Of a stretch of 64,000 nucleotides of DNA, positions 63,929-64,000 are shown one piece after another. Source of the stretch: Verrucomicrobium sp. BvORR034 (lineage in GTDB: Bacteria; Verrucomicrobiota; Verrucomicrobiia; Verrucomicrobiales; Verrucomicrobiaceae); assembly GCF_000739635.1 (NCBI RefSeq), contig NZ_BATQ01000008.1, positions 50,919-114,918 of the forward strand. The letters run 5' to 3'. The translations under genes were made by a program, and so were the position numbers. The stretch's first letter is position 1. The number at the start of each line of letters is the position of its first letter. The notes below the pieces were generated by a model. It was not told where the DNA came from, searched no databases, and saw only the letters and a list, made by a program, of their open reading frames with translations.

Positions 63929-64000
63929 GGGGCGGCCTGGAGAGGGTGGGAGGCGCGGCGCGAGGTTTGCGGCCTGACCGCGTTTTGGCAAGCGCAGCTG

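Overview
The window is about 64 kb of high-GC, gene-dense bacterial chromosome. It encodes lipid A synthesis (lpxD), porin and signal-peptide proteins, and many small secreted proteins (a DUF4412 protein, a YceI protein, lipoproteins), so the cell is diderm. The recA promoter carries a perfect TGTTC-N4-GAACA palindrome, the LexA operator type described for Verrucomicrobia. The gene content also suits a Verrucomicrobium-like member of the Verrucomicrobiota. That placement is an inference; no rRNA or tRNA gene is present to confirm it. I see no CRISPR array and no intact insertion sequence.

Layout. 1-3.6 kb: a minus-strand MoxR AAA+ / unknown / putative metallopeptidase operon that runs off the left edge. 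4-9 kb: secreted proteins, including a DUF4412 protein and a zinc phospholipase C-like enzyme with a C-terminal NPCBM domain. 9-12 kb: lpxD, a zinc-ribbon metallopeptidase and an RRM protein with its own terminator. 13-19.3 kb: a sugar PTS operon of LamB-type porin, EIIA-HPr-EI fusion and EIIC-EIIB-EIIB. 19.6-22.7 kb: a compact YceI / type III polyketide synthase / FAD monooxygenase cluster. 22.8-29.1 kb: S10 peptidase, isochorismatase-type hydrolase, ribD, an orphan GspF-type protein and recA. 29.7-36.3 kb: a truncated membrane gene, a lipoprotein, an Smr protein, rarD, exported msrA, a group II globin and recQ. 38.6-42.6 kb: two translationally coupled paralogous glycosyltransferases with an extra C-terminal domain. 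42.7-44.9 kb: a type II restriction-modification island (C5 methylase, controller protein, HNH nuclease) that is visibly AT-richer than its surroundings. 45-50.7 kb: dtd, a SanA-like protein, and a YdbH-like AsmA-superfamily protein followed by an apparent YnbE-YdbL fusion lipoprotein. 51-55 kb: an FbpABC-type iron(III) ABC transporter. 55.4-59.2 kb: a two-component system and a large membrane protein. 59.3-64 kb: ruvA, an orphan nuoA, a Dabb protein, an orphan secretin-type domain protein and an SDR dehydrogenase.

The most unusual content is between the genes. Long intergenic stretches (3.6-4.0, 7.0-7.6, 12.0-13.1, 29.1-29.7, 30.3-30.7, 36.3-36.7, 37.4-38.6, 55.1-55.4 and 62.1-62.6 kb) are built from dispersed palindromic modules. 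One module occurs at least eight times, in both orientations. It has a short hairpin with a 3-nt loop, a linker ending in AGCCCA or CAGCCC, and a second hairpin of the form CCCANNGT...ACNNTGGG around a loop usually containing GAGC...GCGAG. The paired bases differ from copy to copy but stay complementary, which suggests a conserved fold. A second family is a 172-bp element with 37-40 bp terminal inverted repeats. These are the best candidates here for an undescribed element or RNA.
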